NCBI GenBank assembly: GCA_021161545.1
Contig: JAGHAJ010000052.1
Location: forward strand, 1-5,564
DNA length: 5,564 nt
Reading direction: 5' to 3'
Source of the DNA: Synergistota bacterium
Lineage (GTDB): Bacteria > Synergistota > JAGHAJ01
Below, piece after piece: positions 5,398 through 5,564 of the stretch. The position numbers and the translations under genes are program-made. How positions within the stretch are numbered: position 1 is the first letter of the stretch; each line of letters opens with the position of its first letter. The notes under the pieces were generated by a model. That model searched no databases. It had not been told where the DNA came from and saw nothing but the letters and a program-made list of their open reading frames with translations.

Positions 5398-5564
5398 GTG
5401 GAAAAGAGAGCCCTGCTGAAACCGAGGGAAGATATCCCTCGAAGATTGTATCTGTCCTTAATGCCGTTGATGTTTGTCGTGATACTGGTGCTTTGGAGTA
5501 TAGTTACTTACGGAGGGGTGATTTCACCCCTCTTTCTCCCCTCTCCATCTAAGGTCGTTGAGAC
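5398..5564 (+). CDS. ABC transporter permease, SsuC/TauC-like (5' part only)
   Basis: The frame begins with GTG right after the TAA of the binding protein gene, preceded by AAGGAGG, and stays open for 55 codons to the window edge. A basic cytoplasmic start (MEKRALLKPREDIPRRLY, with GTG read as Met) leads into a membrane segment at about residues 19-37, then YGGVISPLFLPSPSKVVE. The FLPSPxxV motif after the first helix is characteristic of the SsuC/TauC/ThiX type permeases that pair with NMT1-like binding proteins. It should form the inner membrane channel; an ATPase gene is expected beyond the window. ATG 5461 is a poorer alternative start since it lacks an RBS. Two perfect hairpins lie within this segment. 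Confidence 0.85.
   Translation, partial: MEKRALLKPREDIPRRLYLSLMPLMFVVILVLWSIVTYGGVISPLFLPSPSKVVE
5423..5441 (+). repeat. Perfect 7-bp inverted repeat (hairpin) at the start of the permease gene
   Basis: CGAGGGA (5423-5429) and TCCCTCG (5435-5441) are exact complements around the loop AGATA. The hairpin starts 25 bases after the binding protein stop region. No T-run follows, so it is not an intrinsic terminator; it could slow exonucleases or ribosomes. Confidence 0.6.
5513..5532 (+). repeat. Perfect 9-bp inverted repeat (hairpin) inside the permease gene
   Basis: GAGGGGTGA (5513-5521) and TCACCCCTC (5524-5532) are exact complements; in RNA this would give about 8 bp around a 4-base ATTT loop. 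TTT then CTCCCC follows, too short a T-run for a strong terminator, though weak attenuation or mRNA stabilisation is possible. It lies within codons 39-45 of the permease. Confidence 0.6.

Overview
The window looks like part of a chromosome from an anaerobic or thermophilic diderm (Gram-negative type) bacterium, perhaps of a deltaproteobacterial or Nitrospirota-like lineage; this placement is inference. The clues are a transporter binding protein with a cleavable signal peptide and no lipobox cysteine, an envelope-anchored c-di-GMP phosphodiesterase, heavy use of ATA and AGA/AGG codons, and a T-box RNA leader, an element most common in Firmicutes but also known from a few other phyla.

Layout. 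Bases 1-48 are the last codons of an upstream gene, probably of the SpoIID/LytB family. It abuts queA (49-1071), the SAM:tRNA ribosyltransferase-isomerase of queuosine synthesis. queA runs tail-to-tail, with an 8-base overlap, into a long minus-strand gene (1064-4009). That gene encodes a membrane sensor with the order Cache, HAMP, GAF, GAF, HD-GYP and an intact catalytic core. A regulatory region follows at 4010-4434. It holds a near-ideal sigma-70 promoter (4052-4079), a complete T-box riboswitch (about 4101-4349) ending in a strong intrinsic terminator, and a short leader with an unused Shine-Dalgarno sequence. This leader drives a plus-strand ABC transporter operon: an NMT1/SsuA-like periplasmic binding protein (start best placed at 4435, end 5397), directly followed by a permease (5398 to beyond the window edge).

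How the parts fit. The T-box should couple expression of the transporter to the charging state of one tRNA. Aligning Stem I with the usual T-box pattern puts the specifier triplet at 4189-4191 (AGA, Arg), and the antiterminator bulge carries C at the position that pairs with the tRNA discriminator base, so a G73 tRNA is expected. This predicts import of arginine or a related compound or precursor, by a transporter family better known for sulfonates, nitrate and thiamine precursors. The divergent Cache-HD-GYP sensor could respond to the same kind of ligand, but that link rests only on adjacency. Two perfect hairpins inside the start of the permease gene may set the binding protein to permease ratio.

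Most notable points: the T-box control of an NMT1-type transporter in an apparently diderm genome, an unusual substitution in a conserved QueA motif, and the hairpin pair just after the binding protein gene.
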